From: Sporosarcina sp. Marseille-Q4943
GTDB lineage: Bacteria; Bacillota; Bacilli; Bacillales_A; Planococcaceae
Direction: 5' to 3'
NCBI RefSeq assembly: GCF_943736995.1
Contig: NZ_CALSFT010000002.1
Span: 1,674,501-1,738,500, forward strand
Length of the DNA: 64,000 nucleotides
Shown: positions 27,048 through 36,575 of the stretch, one piece after another
Numbering within the stretch: the first letter of the stretch is position 1
How the letters are laid out: the number at the start of each line of letters is the position of its first letter
Program-made: the position numbers and the translations under genes
The notes under the pieces: generated by a model
Databases searched by the model: none
The model's input: the letters and a program-made list of their open reading frames with translations, nothing else
What the model was told of the DNA's origin: nothing

Positions 27048-27542
27048 TTGAATTGGGCGAATCAATTGATACAGGAGTATTCGTTGGGCAGGTAGAACTT
27101 ACGAAACATCTGATCGATTGGATAGAAAAAACCTTTCGATAGGCACGATCTAGACACATTAATAGCATGATCGAAAGTATGGCTTTTTTTATCGAATGGA
27201 TGGCAACCGGACGTCAACCAGGAACATATCTTGGTGCTGAAAATAGGGCTGTTTATCAAAAGCAGTACAACGCAAGTATTGACATCATTCCGGACATAAC
27301 CGAGCTGTTGGAAGAGGGCCACAAGCATCTTTACATTAGCAAAGAAGAGCGGGATGATGTTGGCTGACATCTTCGCATCCAAGTCTCATCTTGTACGACA
27401 ATGCTATGTCTTGCATGAGGGGCAGGGATTGATTGTGGGGAAGATTGCGGATGAGCTAGGCTTGAAGAAAAGGACTGTGTAGCAGTACATCGAGAGGGCG
27501 AGAGAGAAAGTAAAAGAAAGAGTAGAAGAGAAAGCTTCATGA
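27048..27542 (+). pseudogene. phage sigma-like positive control factor (Xpf/ArpU type), broken
   Basis: It starts at TTG 27048 behind GGAGGGG. After early stops, a frame from 27167 gives MIESMAFFIEWMATGRQPGT, NRAVYQKQYNASID and ELLEEGHKH, and after a frameshift near 27365 the region-4 HTH appears: HEGQGLIVGKIADELGLKKR, an in-frame TAG, then QYIERAREKVKERVEEKAS. These are the hallmarks of the late-gene activators of PBSX-like phages. Several lesions make it inactive. Confidence 0.7.
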
Positions 27543-27689
27543 CGTACGGTTGATGAAGTATATTTAAGTAGAGGGGGAGAATAATAGAGGGGGTCCGTCC
27601 GAGTGACCATACCCCTTCCATAGCCCCGATACATACGAACGTTGTTTTAGGGTTTTCCAACTGATATATTGTAAGTGGAGGTGGAAAAT

Positions 27690-28028
27690 TTGGATATTAT
27701 CAATAAGTTTGAATTACTGAAAGAGGGCAAGATGGGAAAGCATCCGTACGAACCATTAGTTTTCAGTGGTGGGAAAATAGGCATCAAACAAGACGGTGGT
27801 AAGTTATATATCAGCGTTGATGAAAACACTTCAGTAATCAGTGGTCTTTCACTCAAAGAAACCATGAAAGCGTTTAAAATCGGGTATTTAGAAGATATTA
27901 CTACAGGTACTGTTTCTAAATACAAAATAACGGTAGACGGTTCAATAGCATACGTCGATCGAGATGGCTTATATACACTTGATAAAGTGATGGATGAAAA
28001 CACATTTGTATTTAGTTTATCAGATTAA
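27690..28028 (+). CDS. hypothetical protein (112 residues)
   Basis: TTG 27690 with GGAGGTGG upstream; GTG 27675 would overlap that site. A soluble beta-rich product: LVFSGGKIGIKQDGGKLYIS and VSKYKITVDGSIAYVDRDGL. No family recognised. A terminator follows at 28057. It differs from the decayed genes around it in being intact with a good ribosome site. Confidence 0.65.
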   Translation: MDIINKFELLKEGKMGKHPYEPLVFSGGKIGIKQDGGKLYISVDENTSVISGLSLKETMKAFKIGYLEDITTGTVSKYKITVDGSIAYVDRDGLYTLDKVMDENTFVFSLSD

Positions 28029-28056
28029 TAACAGACGATTAGCGAGATTCAAGAAG

Positions 28057-28084
28057 AACGCTTCTTTGGAGGCGTTTTTTCTAT
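28057..28084 (+). terminator. intrinsic terminator
   Basis: AACGCTTC pairs with GAGGCGTT (one G-T pair), loop TTTG, followed by six Ts. It ends the 27690 gene. Confidence 0.75.
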
Positions 28085-28225
28085 GCCTAAAAATTCATTT
28101 AGGGTCTACCAGATGGGAGTGTGTTCGATTAATTTAACTGCATAATACACATAAGGGATTTTTGCAGAAATAAAAGGGTTTATGAGCTTCCATGACGTAT
28201 ATTGTCAGTAGGAGGTGGTTTAAAC

Positions 28226-28483
28226 ATGAGAACAGTTTTTCTGCATTTACATGACGAAGGACAAGCTAATTGGAATAACGTCCATTTTGATTTTGAGCGT
28301 GTTCCTGTGGTAGGTGAATATGTAACTATTAAATCAGATGGCGACTGGTATAAAGTTGAAATGGTAGTTCACACTCCATTTTCGAAAGGCATGTGTGCTG
28401 AAATTTACGCAGTAAAAGTAAATCAGCAGAAAGAAATTAAGAATAACGTGAAATCAGCCAAAAGTGGAGTTAGTTTTCAATAG
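28226..28483 (+). CDS. small hypothetical protein (85 residues)
   Basis: ATG 28226 with a strong AGGAGGTGG 7 bases upstream. MRTVFLHLHDEGQANWNNVH, then FDFERVPVVGEYVTI and YKVEMVVHTPF: a small beta-barrel-like protein of the kind found in phage and plasmid regions. No function recognised. Confidence 0.65.
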   Translation: MRTVFLHLHDEGQANWNNVHFDFERVPVVGEYVTIKSDGDWYKVEMVVHTPFSKGMCAEIYAVKVNQQKEIKNNVKSAKSGVSFQ

Positions 28484-29344
28484 GAATCATTAGAGCAATT
28501 TTTGGGGTACTAAATACGTATTATTACAGCCCGGCCGGACAGGTCTGGAAGAAAGCGTCGAGCGAACTACCACAAAATTTTCGTATTTTGTAACAGCTAC
28601 AGCAACATGCTAACATTGGAAGGGCGCTCAAAGCTCCTATCTTGTTGTTTTAGACCGACAATGCGTTCCATCTCTGGTAATGGATGCGACCTTCTTAGCA
28701 AACACAGGAGATACAGTGATAGACGTTTGATCATGAAGTCGCTTTCTTAACCAGTAGCCTCTCATTCAAAATGTAACCTTTTTTATTTGTCCCTATATAT
28801 TAGACCAACATCATATTCTCCATTCAAAATTTTCGCTCACCAAATTGTAAGTTGAGTGCACAATTAATGCCTCAAAACTAAAAACGTAAAATCATTTTAC
28901 ACAAATTTTACACATCAGCAAGTATGAATGCTGTCAAATCAATGTTTGTATGGGTTAATAGAAGTCTGCCTGGGACGTTTTAGTTTTAAACTGAACACGG
29001 TTAGAAATAAGAAGATGGCCGAAAATGCTGATTTAACAGCGTTTGCGGCCATTCGTTATTTATCGAGTATACGTTCGAAGTGTCCGATTCAACAGTAGAC
29101 AAATACCTCTAATAGCACCTGTATAGTAAGAAGATATTTCTATGAATATGGTTTGCATTATGAATAAGAAAGCAATGGCACTGTCTGTCTGAGCATCCGG
29201 AAGTTAAGGGATGGCCAACTAGAGGATAATAATGTCCCATCGGAAGTCGAAGAACATAAAACATCCGTGGATATTCCCCAATATTCACGGAGTGGACTAA
29301 AACAAACCATACATATAAAGGGAATCAAAACCTTCCCTTATAAA
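28484..29344. other. geneless stretch with repeat copy 3
   Basis: No intact gene. It contains the third copy of the dispersed repeat (about 28899-29070): ACACAAATTTTACAC, AATGCTGT, the core TCTGCCTGGGACGT (28965-28978) and a long hairpin (29014-29054, GATGGCC with GGCCATTC) corresponding to the hairpin at 50407-50448. A protein-like tail in one frame near 29170-29340 is unidentified. Confidence 0.55.
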
Positions 29345-29397
29345 TAGAAAAAGAGACCACTACACCCGTTGGACACCCACTGGTCGGCGGTCTCTTT
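29345..29397 (-). terminator. terminator of sigL
   Basis: AAGAGACC pairs with GGTCTCTT around a structured loop; on the minus strand the stem is followed by TTTTTCT. It begins 27 bases after the sigL stop. Confidence 0.75.
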
Positions 29398-29423
29398 CAT
29401 TTGTGTGCAGATTTGAGCAAGGG

Positions 29424-30737
29424 CTATACTTGAATTTCCTTCCGTTTACTGGATGGGGGAATCCGTAATTCTTCACGGTACTTAGTTATTGTCCGTCTTG
29501 AGATGGAAATTCCTTGTTCCGTATTAAAGTATTCCGCAATTTTCTGATCGGAATACGGTTTGAATTTATTCTCTGAGGCGATGAACTCCTCTAAAAGTTT
29601 CTTTACTTTTGTCTGGGAAATGCTGTCGCCATCCGATGTTTCCAGTTTAGAAGTGAAAAGAGTACGTAGCTCATACGTGCCATGAGGTGTTTGGATCACT
29701 TTATTGGCAGTCGCACGGCTCACAGTCGATTCATGCATTTCAATTTCCTCTGCCACTTCTTTCAATGTCAGAGGCTTTAATAAGGATAAGCCTCTCTCAA
29801 AGAAACTTTTCTGTTTATCCAACAGGACCGATACGATTTTAATAATCGTATTGCGCCGTTGTTCGATACTCGTTAACAACCATTGATAGTTTTTATAGTG
29901 TGTCTGCATATATTTTGATACATCATCTTTTGCATGTAAGTATTTTGAATAATCCTTATTCAGCTGGATAGCTGGCAAATAGCCGTCATTCAACTGAAAA
30001 ACAAAAATATCATCTTTCCATTCAACAATAATATCCGGTGACAAGAACTCCGTTGAGTAATCACAAGTGAATGAACAAGGTCGCGGATTAAGCGAGAGGA
30101 TGAAGTCATGCAGCTCTTTCACTTCAACCATCGAAATCTTCATCTTGGATGCAATATCATTCCATTTCCGATCGGCTACCAAGTCTAAATGATGTTGTAC
30201 CAGTTCTGCAGCCATTACATTTTCTGGATAAAGATAAGAAATCTGCAAAAGGAGACATTCCCTTAGGCTCCGTGCACCGATACCGATCGGCCCCAACTGT
30301 TGAAGAAGATGAATGCCACTTTCAATCTGCTCTTCATTGAATTCCGATGGGCTTTCTGTATCGGTGAACCAGTCAGGCAAATAGCCGTTTTCATCAAGGT
30401 TATAGATGAGGTAACGTATCAATTTTTGTGTAAACCCGTCCTTATGCATGAACTTGGCATGCTCGTACAATTCATCCCGCATATTTTTACCTTTGCTGTG
30501 AATCGCTTCTATCGGCATCTGTGAGGTGCGGGAAAATGAAGAGCGTTGGTTGACGCTTTCCTCATATCCATTGTGATTCTCTTTTTCCTTCAGTTCGATG
30601 AGTGGATTTTCCAATTCCTGTTGCCTAATATATTGTTCAAGCTCATGGGTTGTATATTGTAATAATTCAATGGCTTGCCTTAGTTCCATAGTCATCAGTA
30701 GACTAAGCTCTTGTCGCTGCTGGATAACAAGCTCCAT
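29424..30737 (-). CDS. sigL: RNA polymerase sigma-54 factor SigL (RpoN)
   Basis: 437 residues, the size of Bacillus SigL. The Gln/Leu-rich activator-interaction region I is at 1-50 (QQRQELSLLMTMELRQAIEL), the core-binding part in the middle (QQLGPIGIGARSLRECLLLQ), a DNA-binding HTH near 345 (TLKEVAEEIEMHESTVSRAT), and the RpoN box SRRTITKYRE near 411-420. GGAGGGG precedes the ATG. It directs transcription from -24/-12 promoters with AAA+ activators; one such activator and one such promoter lie just upstream in this window (31073-32434 and 32569). Confidence 0.96.
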   Translation of the reverse strand: MELVIQQRQELSLLMTMELRQAIELLQYTTHELEQYIRQQELENPLIELKEKENHNGYEESVNQRSSFSRTSQMPIEAIHSKGKNMRDELYEHAKFMHKDGFTQKLIRYLIYNLDENGYLPDWFTDTESPSEFNEEQIESGIHLLQQLGPIGIGARSLRECLLLQISYLYPENVMAAELVQHHLDLVADRKWNDIASKMKISMVEVKELHDFILSLNPRPCSFTCDYSTEFLSPDIIVEWKDDIFVFQLNDGYLPAIQLNKDYSKYLHAKDDVSKYMQTHYKNYQWLLTSIEQRRNTIIKIVSVLLDKQKSFFERGLSLLKPLTLKEVAEEIEMHESTVSRATANKVIQTPHGTYELRTLFTSKLETSDGDSISQTKVKKLLEEFIASENKFKPYSDQKIAEYFNTEQGISISRRTITKYREELRIPPSSKRKEIQV

Positions 30738-31072
30738 GAGTACTGCCCCTCCTTATGAATGCTACTAAATGAAAACGTTTGCAATTATGTGAGTATTATT
30801 ATAACACAAATTAAGGGGAACATCGATGTGAAATATGAATGTTCAGATAAGAGGAAGCCATATAAAAAACCTTGCATGCAAGGGGAGGGAGGTAGTAAAA
30901 TCGCTCACCATCCTTTCCATTCAAGTGCATTAAAGAATCTGAAATTGTTTTAGGAAGGAAGTCAATACTTCCACATTCCTGTCCTCATTGATGTATCCTT
31001 TACAAATGAAAAGGCCGCTCTTTGTCAATGTTTGACAAGGGGCAGTCTTTCTTTTTTGTCACTGTATGTAAA
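30738..31072. other. gap between sigL and the activator gene
   Basis: No gene seen. A hairpin at 31008-31054 (TTTGTCAA with TTGACAA as the inner stem, GCCGCTC/GGGGCAG as a partly paired outer stem) follows the stop of the activator gene on the minus strand and probably terminates it; on the plus strand it is followed by TTTCTTTTTT. Confidence 0.5.
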
Positions 31073-32434
31073 TCACTCGTTTGAACAAAATTCGCGAATT
31101 AACCTAGAGGCTTTCGATTGGCTGATAGCTAAATCGCTTGCAACGCCTCGAGTCGACCCATGTTTTGCATATGATCTTTTAATTAATGTTCGAGTAACTT
31201 CGGTGATTGCATTGTCGAGTGAATTAGGATGCATAAGTTCGGGAACTTCCTTCACTTCTTCTGTAATTACTTGCGGTAAATCGGTTACCTCAATGATCGA
31301 GTCACTCGTAATTACTAGGCGTTCCATTAAATTTTCCAACTGACGGACATTACCAGGCCAAGAATAATGGAAAAGTACTTGTAAACAATGTTCGGAAATC
31401 GCTTTGTTTACGTTGTATTTGCTATTGAATTTATTTAAAAATCGATACGTCAAAGGAATAATATCGTCCTTTCTCTCAGCTAAAGTCGGCATGTGAATAT
31501 CAATCACATTTAGACGATAATATAAGTCCTCCCGGAATGTTTTATTTCGAATCATTTCCTCCAAATCTTGATTGGTTGCGGCAATAATACGGATATCAAC
31601 CGTTTTACTAGTATTGCTCCCAATAGGTATAAATTGCTTGTCTTGTATAACTTGCAAAACTTTCGCTTGTAACGGCAACGCCAATTCTCCGATTTCATCC
31701 AAAAAGATAGTCCCAGTATCTGCCGTCTCAAATAGACCTGTTTTTCCACCTTTATTGGCCCCTGTAAAGGATCCGCTCGTATAACCAAATAATTCGGATT
31801 CCAACAGTTCTGCAGGAATTGCTGCACAGTTTACATTTAAAAAGGGTCCTTTTTTTCGATTACTAATACTGTGTAAATGATGGGCAATGACCCCTTTTCC
31901 TGTACCTGATTCTCCGTGAATTAAAACGGTGGAGTCGGTCGGAGCAATTTTCTCGCAAAATTGTAAGACTTTCCTGAATTTTTCATCGTTTGCAATGATA
32001 ATATTGTGCAGCTCGTGATTTTGGGCTTCTTCGATTTGTTGTTTATTCATTGTAATCATTTGGTTAAAAACTTGGATTTCGGTAGACGTAATGACAATAT
32101 AATCAATGTCTTGAGCCTCATTGAGAATTGGAAATGCTCTCGTTAATAGCTCTGCGCCAATATAGGTTTGCTGTCGTATAGAAACGGGCTCTTTCTTTTC
32201 AAAAACCTCTGGAAGGACGGAAGGTGCCCAATAGCCTTGATCCAAAAATTCATTATTTAACTTCCCAAGGACATCATCTTTTTTTAGACCATAGTGCTTT
32301 TCGCAATTTTTATTTACATAGACAATACGCGTATCGCGATCGACTACATAAATTTCATCAGAGGAATAATCCAATATTTTTAAAAAGGACTCTAATGTCA
32401 AATCGCTATTTTTTAACTTTTCATTCTCTGGCAT
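31073..32434 (-). CDS. sigma-54-dependent transcriptional activator (PAS-AAA+-HTH)
   Basis: 453 residues. A PAS sensor domain (about 12-115: LDYSSDEIYVVDRDTRIVYV), the AAA+ domain with Walker A GESGTGKG (about 174-181), the sigma-54 contact loop GSFTGA (about 219-226, variant of GAFTGA), Walker B GTIFLDEIGEL, and a C-terminal HTH (STRGVASDLAISQSKASRLI). It is encoded divergently from a -24/-12 promoter and the carnitine-type operon, which it most likely activates in response to a small ligand bound by the PAS domain. Ligand inferred, not seen. Confidence 0.93.
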   Translation of the reverse strand: MPENEKLKNSDLTLESFLKILDYSSDEIYVVDRDTRIVYVNKNCEKHYGLKKDDVLGKLNNEFLDQGYWAPSVLPEVFEKKEPVSIRQQTYIGAELLTRAFPILNEAQDIDYIVITSTEIQVFNQMITMNKQQIEEAQNHELHNIIIANDEKFRKVLQFCEKIAPTDSTVLIHGESGTGKGVIAHHLHSISNRKKGPFLNVNCAAIPAELLESELFGYTSGSFTGANKGGKTGLFETADTGTIFLDEIGELALPLQAKVLQVIQDKQFIPIGSNTSKTVDIRIIAATNQDLEEMIRNKTFREDLYYRLNVIDIHMPTLAERKDDIIPLTYRFLNKFNSKYNVNKAISEHCLQVLFHYSWPGNVRQLENLMERLVITSDSIIEVTDLPQVITEEVKEVPELMHPNSLDNAITEVTRTLIKRSYAKHGSTRGVASDLAISQSKASRLIREFCSNE

Positions 32435-32456
32435 GAAACCACCCCTTTAAGGTTAG

Positions 32457-32497
32457 TTGAGTCATTTTTGGGAAAACACGTTTTTTTGGTGAGTCAA
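32457..32497. promoter_or_regulatory. candidate activator-binding sites (UAS)
   Basis: Two TGAGTCA motifs (32458-32464 and 32490-32496), each followed by T-rich sequence, are 32 bp apart, about three helical turns, and 75-110 bp upstream of the -24/-12 promoter. This is the position expected for sites of the divergent activator. Motif assignment is inference. Confidence 0.45.
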
Positions 32498-32568
32498 TTT
32501 TGAATCGATTATAGCATGTTTTTTAATGAAATAGGAGATTGAGATAGAATTTTACGACTTTTTGAAAC

Positions 32569-32586
32569 TTGGCATGCAAGTTGCAT
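32569..32586 (+). promoter_or_regulatory. sigma-54 (-24/-12) promoter
   Basis: TTGGCATGCAAGTTGCAT matches TTGGCAC-N5-TTGCW, with GG (32571-32572) and GC (32583-32584) ten bases apart. It is about 95 bases upstream of the first gene of the operon, and sigL and an activator gene are adjacent. Confidence 0.9.
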
Positions 32587-32680
32587 AACTATTAACAACG
32601 TGATGAAGATATGCATTTAGTAAGATCACGTCATCAAGAGCAATCGGTTTTAAAACCAAAGCAAACAAGGAGGCAAAGTT

Positions 32681-33709
32681 ATGGATCATTCTGAAGTTAT
32701 GGATATAACAATAATTGGTGGTGGACCAGTAGGATTATTTACTGCTTTTTACGCAGGATTGCGTCAAACATCGGTAAAAATTATTGAGAGCTTACCCCAA
32801 TTAGGTGGGCAATTATCCGCACTTTATCCGGAAAAATATATTTACGATATTGCCGGTTTCCCAAAGGTCGGGGCTCAACAGCTTGTGGATCAACTCATCG
32901 AGCAAATGAATCAATTCGAAACGACAATTTGTCTCGGAGAGTCTGTTGAAGAAGTTGAAAAAGGTGAAGACGGTATTTTTAAATTAACGACAAACGAAGG
33001 TGTTCATTATACGCGAACGATTATTATTACAGCGGGGAATGGGGCTTTCCAAGCGAGGAAAATGAATATTATTGGAGAAGACAAATTCCAAAATACGAAC
33101 CTTCATTACTTCGTAAACAATATGAACCAATTTAAAGATAAAAAAGTCGTGCTATTTGGCGGTGGCGATTCAGCGGTCGACTGGGCATTAATGTTAGAAC
33201 CGATTGCCGAAAAAGTGACACTCGTCCATCGACGGGACAAATTCCGTGCTCATGAGCATAGTGTTGAGCTTTTACAGCAATCGAAAGTCGACATTGTCAC
33301 TCCGTACGTTCCGGTCGAGCTCGAAGGTGATGAGAAAATTGAAAGGGTTATCATTCAAGAAACGAAAAATGGTGAACAACTGGAACTTGAAGTAGATGAT
33401 GTTCTTGTGAACTACGGTTTCGTTTCATCATTAGGACCGATTAAAACATGGGACTTGGAAATTGATAAGAACTCGATTGTTGTGAATTCAAAAATGGAAA
33501 CAAATATCGAAGGCATTTATGCGGCAGGAGATATTTGCACCTATGACGGAAAGGTAAAACTTATTGCAAGCGGGTTTGGTGAAGCGCCGGTTGCTGTCAG
33601 CAATGCAAAAGTCTATATTGATCCGACTGCAAAAGTACAACCACTTCATAGTACATCCGTTATGGGAGAGCAAGAAACGAATAAGAAAAAAGATCGGGTA
33701 AGTGTCTAG
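32681..33709 (+). CDS. thioredoxin reductase-like ferredoxin-NADP reductase (YumC type)
   Basis: 342 residues, the usual size. FAD site [18 protein letters not shown] (about residues 10-27), [14 protein letters not shown] site [13 protein letters not shown] (about 160-172), and [22 protein letters not shown] (in part) near 285. No CxxC redox pair in the NADP domain, which separates it from thioredoxin reductase. AAGGAGG precedes the ATG. With the ferredoxin 25 bases downstream it would feed electrons from NADPH to the Rieske oxygenase, replacing the usual flavin/[2Fe-2S] reductase (CntB-like). Confidence 0.9.
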   Translation: MDHSEVMDITIIGGGPVGLFTAFYAGLRQTSVKIIESLPQLGGQLSALYPEKYIYDIAGFPKVGAQQLVDQLIEQMNQFETTICLGESVEEVEKGEDGIFKLTTNEGVHYTRTIIITAGNGAFQARKMNIIGEDKFQNTNLHYFVNNMNQFKDKKVVLFGGGDSAVDWALMLEPIAEKVTLVHRRDKFRAHEHSVELLQQSKVDIVTPYVPVELEGDEKIERVIIQETKNGEQLELEVDDVLVNYGFVSSLGPIKTWDLEIDKNSIVVNSKMETNIEGIYAAGDICTYDGKVKLIASGFGEAPVAVSNAKVYIDPTAKVQPLHSTSVMGEQETNKKKDRVSV

Positions 33710-33721
33710 ATTTAGTTTTAA

Positions 33722-33982
<261 letters not shown>

Positions 33983-34034
33983 TACAAAAAAACAACGGTA
34001 TAAATACTAAATGAGAGTAAGGGGAGACGGAAAA

Positions 34035-35126
34035 ATGGCTTACAACAAAGTGCAAAATGCGACAAACAGAACGTTTGAAAGAACAATGACATATGACATG
34101 TACACAGATCCAAAAGTATTAGAAAAAGAAAGAGAGCTCATTTTTGACAAGACGTGGCATCTTGTCGGTCATGTAAGCCAAGTAGAAAAAGCAGGGCAGT
34201 TTTTTACAGCTGAAGTGATGGACGAGCCAATTATCATCATGCGTGGGACAGACGAAGTGTTGCGTGCATTTTATAATGTTTGTCCACACCGTGCAACAAA
34301 GCTTGAAAAGAATGAATTTGGTAAAAAGAAAATTTTGCAATGTATGTATCATGGCTGGACATTTAAAACAGATGGTAAGTTGAACAAAGCACCAAACTTC
34401 CGTGGAGAAGAAGAAGCGTGTGTCAAGGATGCTTGCTTGCGATCTGTCAGAATGGAAGTACTTGAGTCTTTAATTTTCGTTAACTTGGATGATGATGCCA
34501 AGCCGCTAAGTGAGTCTTATGGAGATTTCTTTGACCGCTTAAGTAAGTTCGAATTTTTAAGTGATTTAAAACGTACTCACCGTAAGACACGTATTTTTAA
34601 ATCAAACTGGAAAGCTTTTATCGATAACTACCTAGAGTGTGATCACTGTCATGTTGCACACCCAAGCTTTGTCGATACATTGGATATGGATGATTATCAA
34701 ATTATTACATGTGAGAACTATTCCTTCCAGGGATCTATTGTGAAGCCAGACAAACAATACGGTGAAGTCGATCTAAATGATGCGGAAATGCAAGGCGGTT
34801 CGTTCTTCTGGCTATGGCCGAACCTCATGTTAACGTTCTATCCTGGACCAGGGAATATGGCATCGATCGAAATGATTCCAATCGATCACGAAACGACAAT
34901 GGCTGTGTACACGTATTATTTCCGTGAAGATAGCTTGGATAAGATTTCCCAAGAAGAAAAAGATCTAATGACATTTGCTGAACAAGTTCGTTCAGAGGAT
35001 ATTGAGCTTGTTGAACTGGAGCAAATTGGTTTCCGCTCTCGTGCATTTAACAGAGGACGTTTCTCTCAATCGGAACAAGCAATTGTACAATTCCACGAAA
35101 TGGTATTGGAGGCCCTCGATGAATAA
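34035..35126 (+). CDS. Rieske oxygenase, carnitine monooxygenase (CntA)-like
   Basis: 363 residues from ATG 34035 (GGGGAG upstream; an earlier ATG at 34011 is less suited). Rieske ligands C83, H85, C103, H106 (CPHR...CMYHGW). The mononuclear iron site is H204, H209 and probably D322, with E201 in NYLECDHCHVAH in place of the usual bridging Asp; CntA has the same Glu at the matching spacing, and so do relatives such as GbcA. In this family a trimethylammonium substrate is cleaved. The downstream ALDH and D-malate dehydrogenase-like genes favour L-carnitine, giving trimethylamine and malic semialdehyde. Glycine betaine or stachydrine are alternatives. Confidence 0.85.
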   Translation: MAYNKVQNATNRTFERTMTYDMYTDPKVLEKERELIFDKTWHLVGHVSQVEKAGQFFTAEVMDEPIIIMRGTDEVLRAFYNVCPHRATKLEKNEFGKKKILQCMYHGWTFKTDGKLNKAPNFRGEEEACVKDACLRSVRMEVLESLIFVNLDDDAKPLSESYGDFFDRLSKFEFLSDLKRTHRKTRIFKSNWKAFIDNYLECDHCHVAHPSFVDTLDMDDYQIITCENYSFQGSIVKPDKQYGEVDLNDAEMQGGSFFWLWPNLMLTFYPGPGNMASIEMIPIDHETTMAVYTYYFREDSLDKISQEEKDLMTFAEQVRSEDIELVELEQIGFRSRAFNRGRFSQSEQAIVQFHEMVLEALDE

Positions 35127-36564
35127 GATACTCGATCGAACAGCGAAAAAATATTTATTGATTAATGGTGAAAAAGTGGAGACGGCAAATTACGCTCCAC
35201 TTTACTCCCCGTATTCACGTGAACAAATCGCTGCTATTGCAGTGGCGGATGAAAATTTAGTAAAACAGGCCATTACAGCTGCATATGAAGCAAAAGATAT
35301 CATTGGCGAAATGCCTGCGTATCAACGAGCGCAAATTTTAGAAAATGTTGTAAAAATCTTAACGGATAGAGCCGAAGAAGCTGCAACCATCATTTCCACG
35401 GAATCGGCAAAACCAATCGTATTTGCACGAGCAGAAGTGGCAAGAACAATTGAGACGTACAAGTTTTCCGCAGAGGAAGCGAAACGAATTCACGGCGAAA
35501 CGATTCCATTCGATGCGGCAAGCGGTGGTGTGGGACGAATCGGTTATACGATCAAAGAGCCGATCGGTGTCATTGGAGCAATTACGCCGTTCAACTTTCC
35601 GTTGAATTTAGTTGCACATAAAGTTGGACCTGCGATTGCAGCGGGAAATTCAATTGTATTGAAACCAGCTTCACAAACGCCACTTTCGGCTCTATTCATT
35701 GCAGAAGTGTTCGAGGAAGCTGGATTACCAGCAGGGGTTCTAAACGTTGTAACAGGTCCTGGCGGTGTTGTCGGGGAAGCGATTGTAGAAGATGACCGTG
35801 TGAAAATGGTGACATTTACAGGGAGTCCACGCGTCGGCATCGGCATTAGCAATAAAGCGGGCTTGAAAAAAACGACATTGGAGCTCGGTTCAAATTCCGC
35901 TTTAATTATCGACAAGGACGTTGAAATCGACGAAATCATTGACCGTTGTGTTATGGGTGCGTTTTCGAACCAAGGGCAAGTATGTATCTCTCTACAACGC
36001 GTATACGTTCACGAAGACCGATACGAGGAGTTTGTCGAGAAGTTTGCAACTGCAACTAAACAATTGAAAATGGGTGATCCGCTCGACTCGGAAACGTATA
36101 TATCTTCGTTAATTACACCTGGTGAACTGGAACGTACACTCGGTTGGATTGAAGAGACGAAACAGAGTAATGCAACAATTCTTGCAGGTGGGGGAGCGCA
36201 GGATGGTATACTTGAACCGACGATCATCACAGATGCGGATTCATGCTTAAAAGTATCATGCCAAGAAGCTTTTGCGCCGATTGTTGTTGTGAACAAAGTA
36301 GCTTCTGTTGAAGAAGCGGTGGTGCTTGTGAATGACTCCCAATTCGGTTTACAAGCGGGCATCTATACAAATAATGTGAAACATGCATTATACGCCGCTA
36401 AAAAGCTGGAAGTCGGTGGTGTGATGATCAATGACGTACCAACGTATCGAGTTGACCAAATGCCATATGGTGGATTGAAAGAAAGTGGGACAGGTCGAGA
36501 AGGGATTAAGTATGCTGTTGAAGAGATGACAGAGTTAAAACTCATCGTTTGGAATCAAGGATAA
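35119..36564 (+). CDS. NAD(P) aldehyde dehydrogenase, probable malic semialdehyde dehydrogenase
   Basis: 481 residues from ATG 35119, which overlaps the oxygenase stop by 8 bases; a longer frame to 34975 lies inside the oxygenase gene and is not used. Catalytic C289 (QGQVCIS), E255 (LELGSNS) and the cofactor loop FTGSPRVG are present. It belongs to the succinate-semialdehyde/lactaldehyde dehydrogenase group. In the proposed pathway it oxidises malic semialdehyde to malate. Confidence 0.85.
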   Translation: MNKILDRTAKKYLLINGEKVETANYAPLYSPYSREQIAAIAVADENLVKQAITAAYEAKDIIGEMPAYQRAQILENVVKILTDRAEEAATIISTESAKPIVFARAEVARTIETYKFSAEEAKRIHGETIPFDAASGGVGRIGYTIKEPIGVIGAITPFNFPLNLVAHKVGPAIAAGNSIVLKPASQTPLSALFIAEVFEEAGLPAGVLNVVTGPGGVVGEAIVEDDRVKMVTFTGSPRVGIGISNKAGLKKTTLELGSNSALIIDKDVEIDEIIDRCVMGAFSNQGQVCISLQRVYVHEDRYEEFVEKFATATKQLKMGDPLDSETYISSLITPGELERTLGWIEETKQSNATILAGGGAQDGILEPTIITDADSCLKVSCQEAFAPIVVVNKVASVEEAVVLVNDSQFGLQAGIYTNNVKHALYAAKKLEVGGVMINDVPTYRVDQMPYGGLKESGTGREGIKYAVEEMTELKLIVWNQG

Positions 36565-36575
36565 GGGTGAAAAAC

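Noticed and set aside
34975..35118. N-terminal extension of the aldehyde dehydrogenase inside the oxygenase gene
   Set aside because: The extension is out of frame in a well-conserved oxygenase C-terminus and has no ribosome site; the ALDH family starts match ATG 35119.
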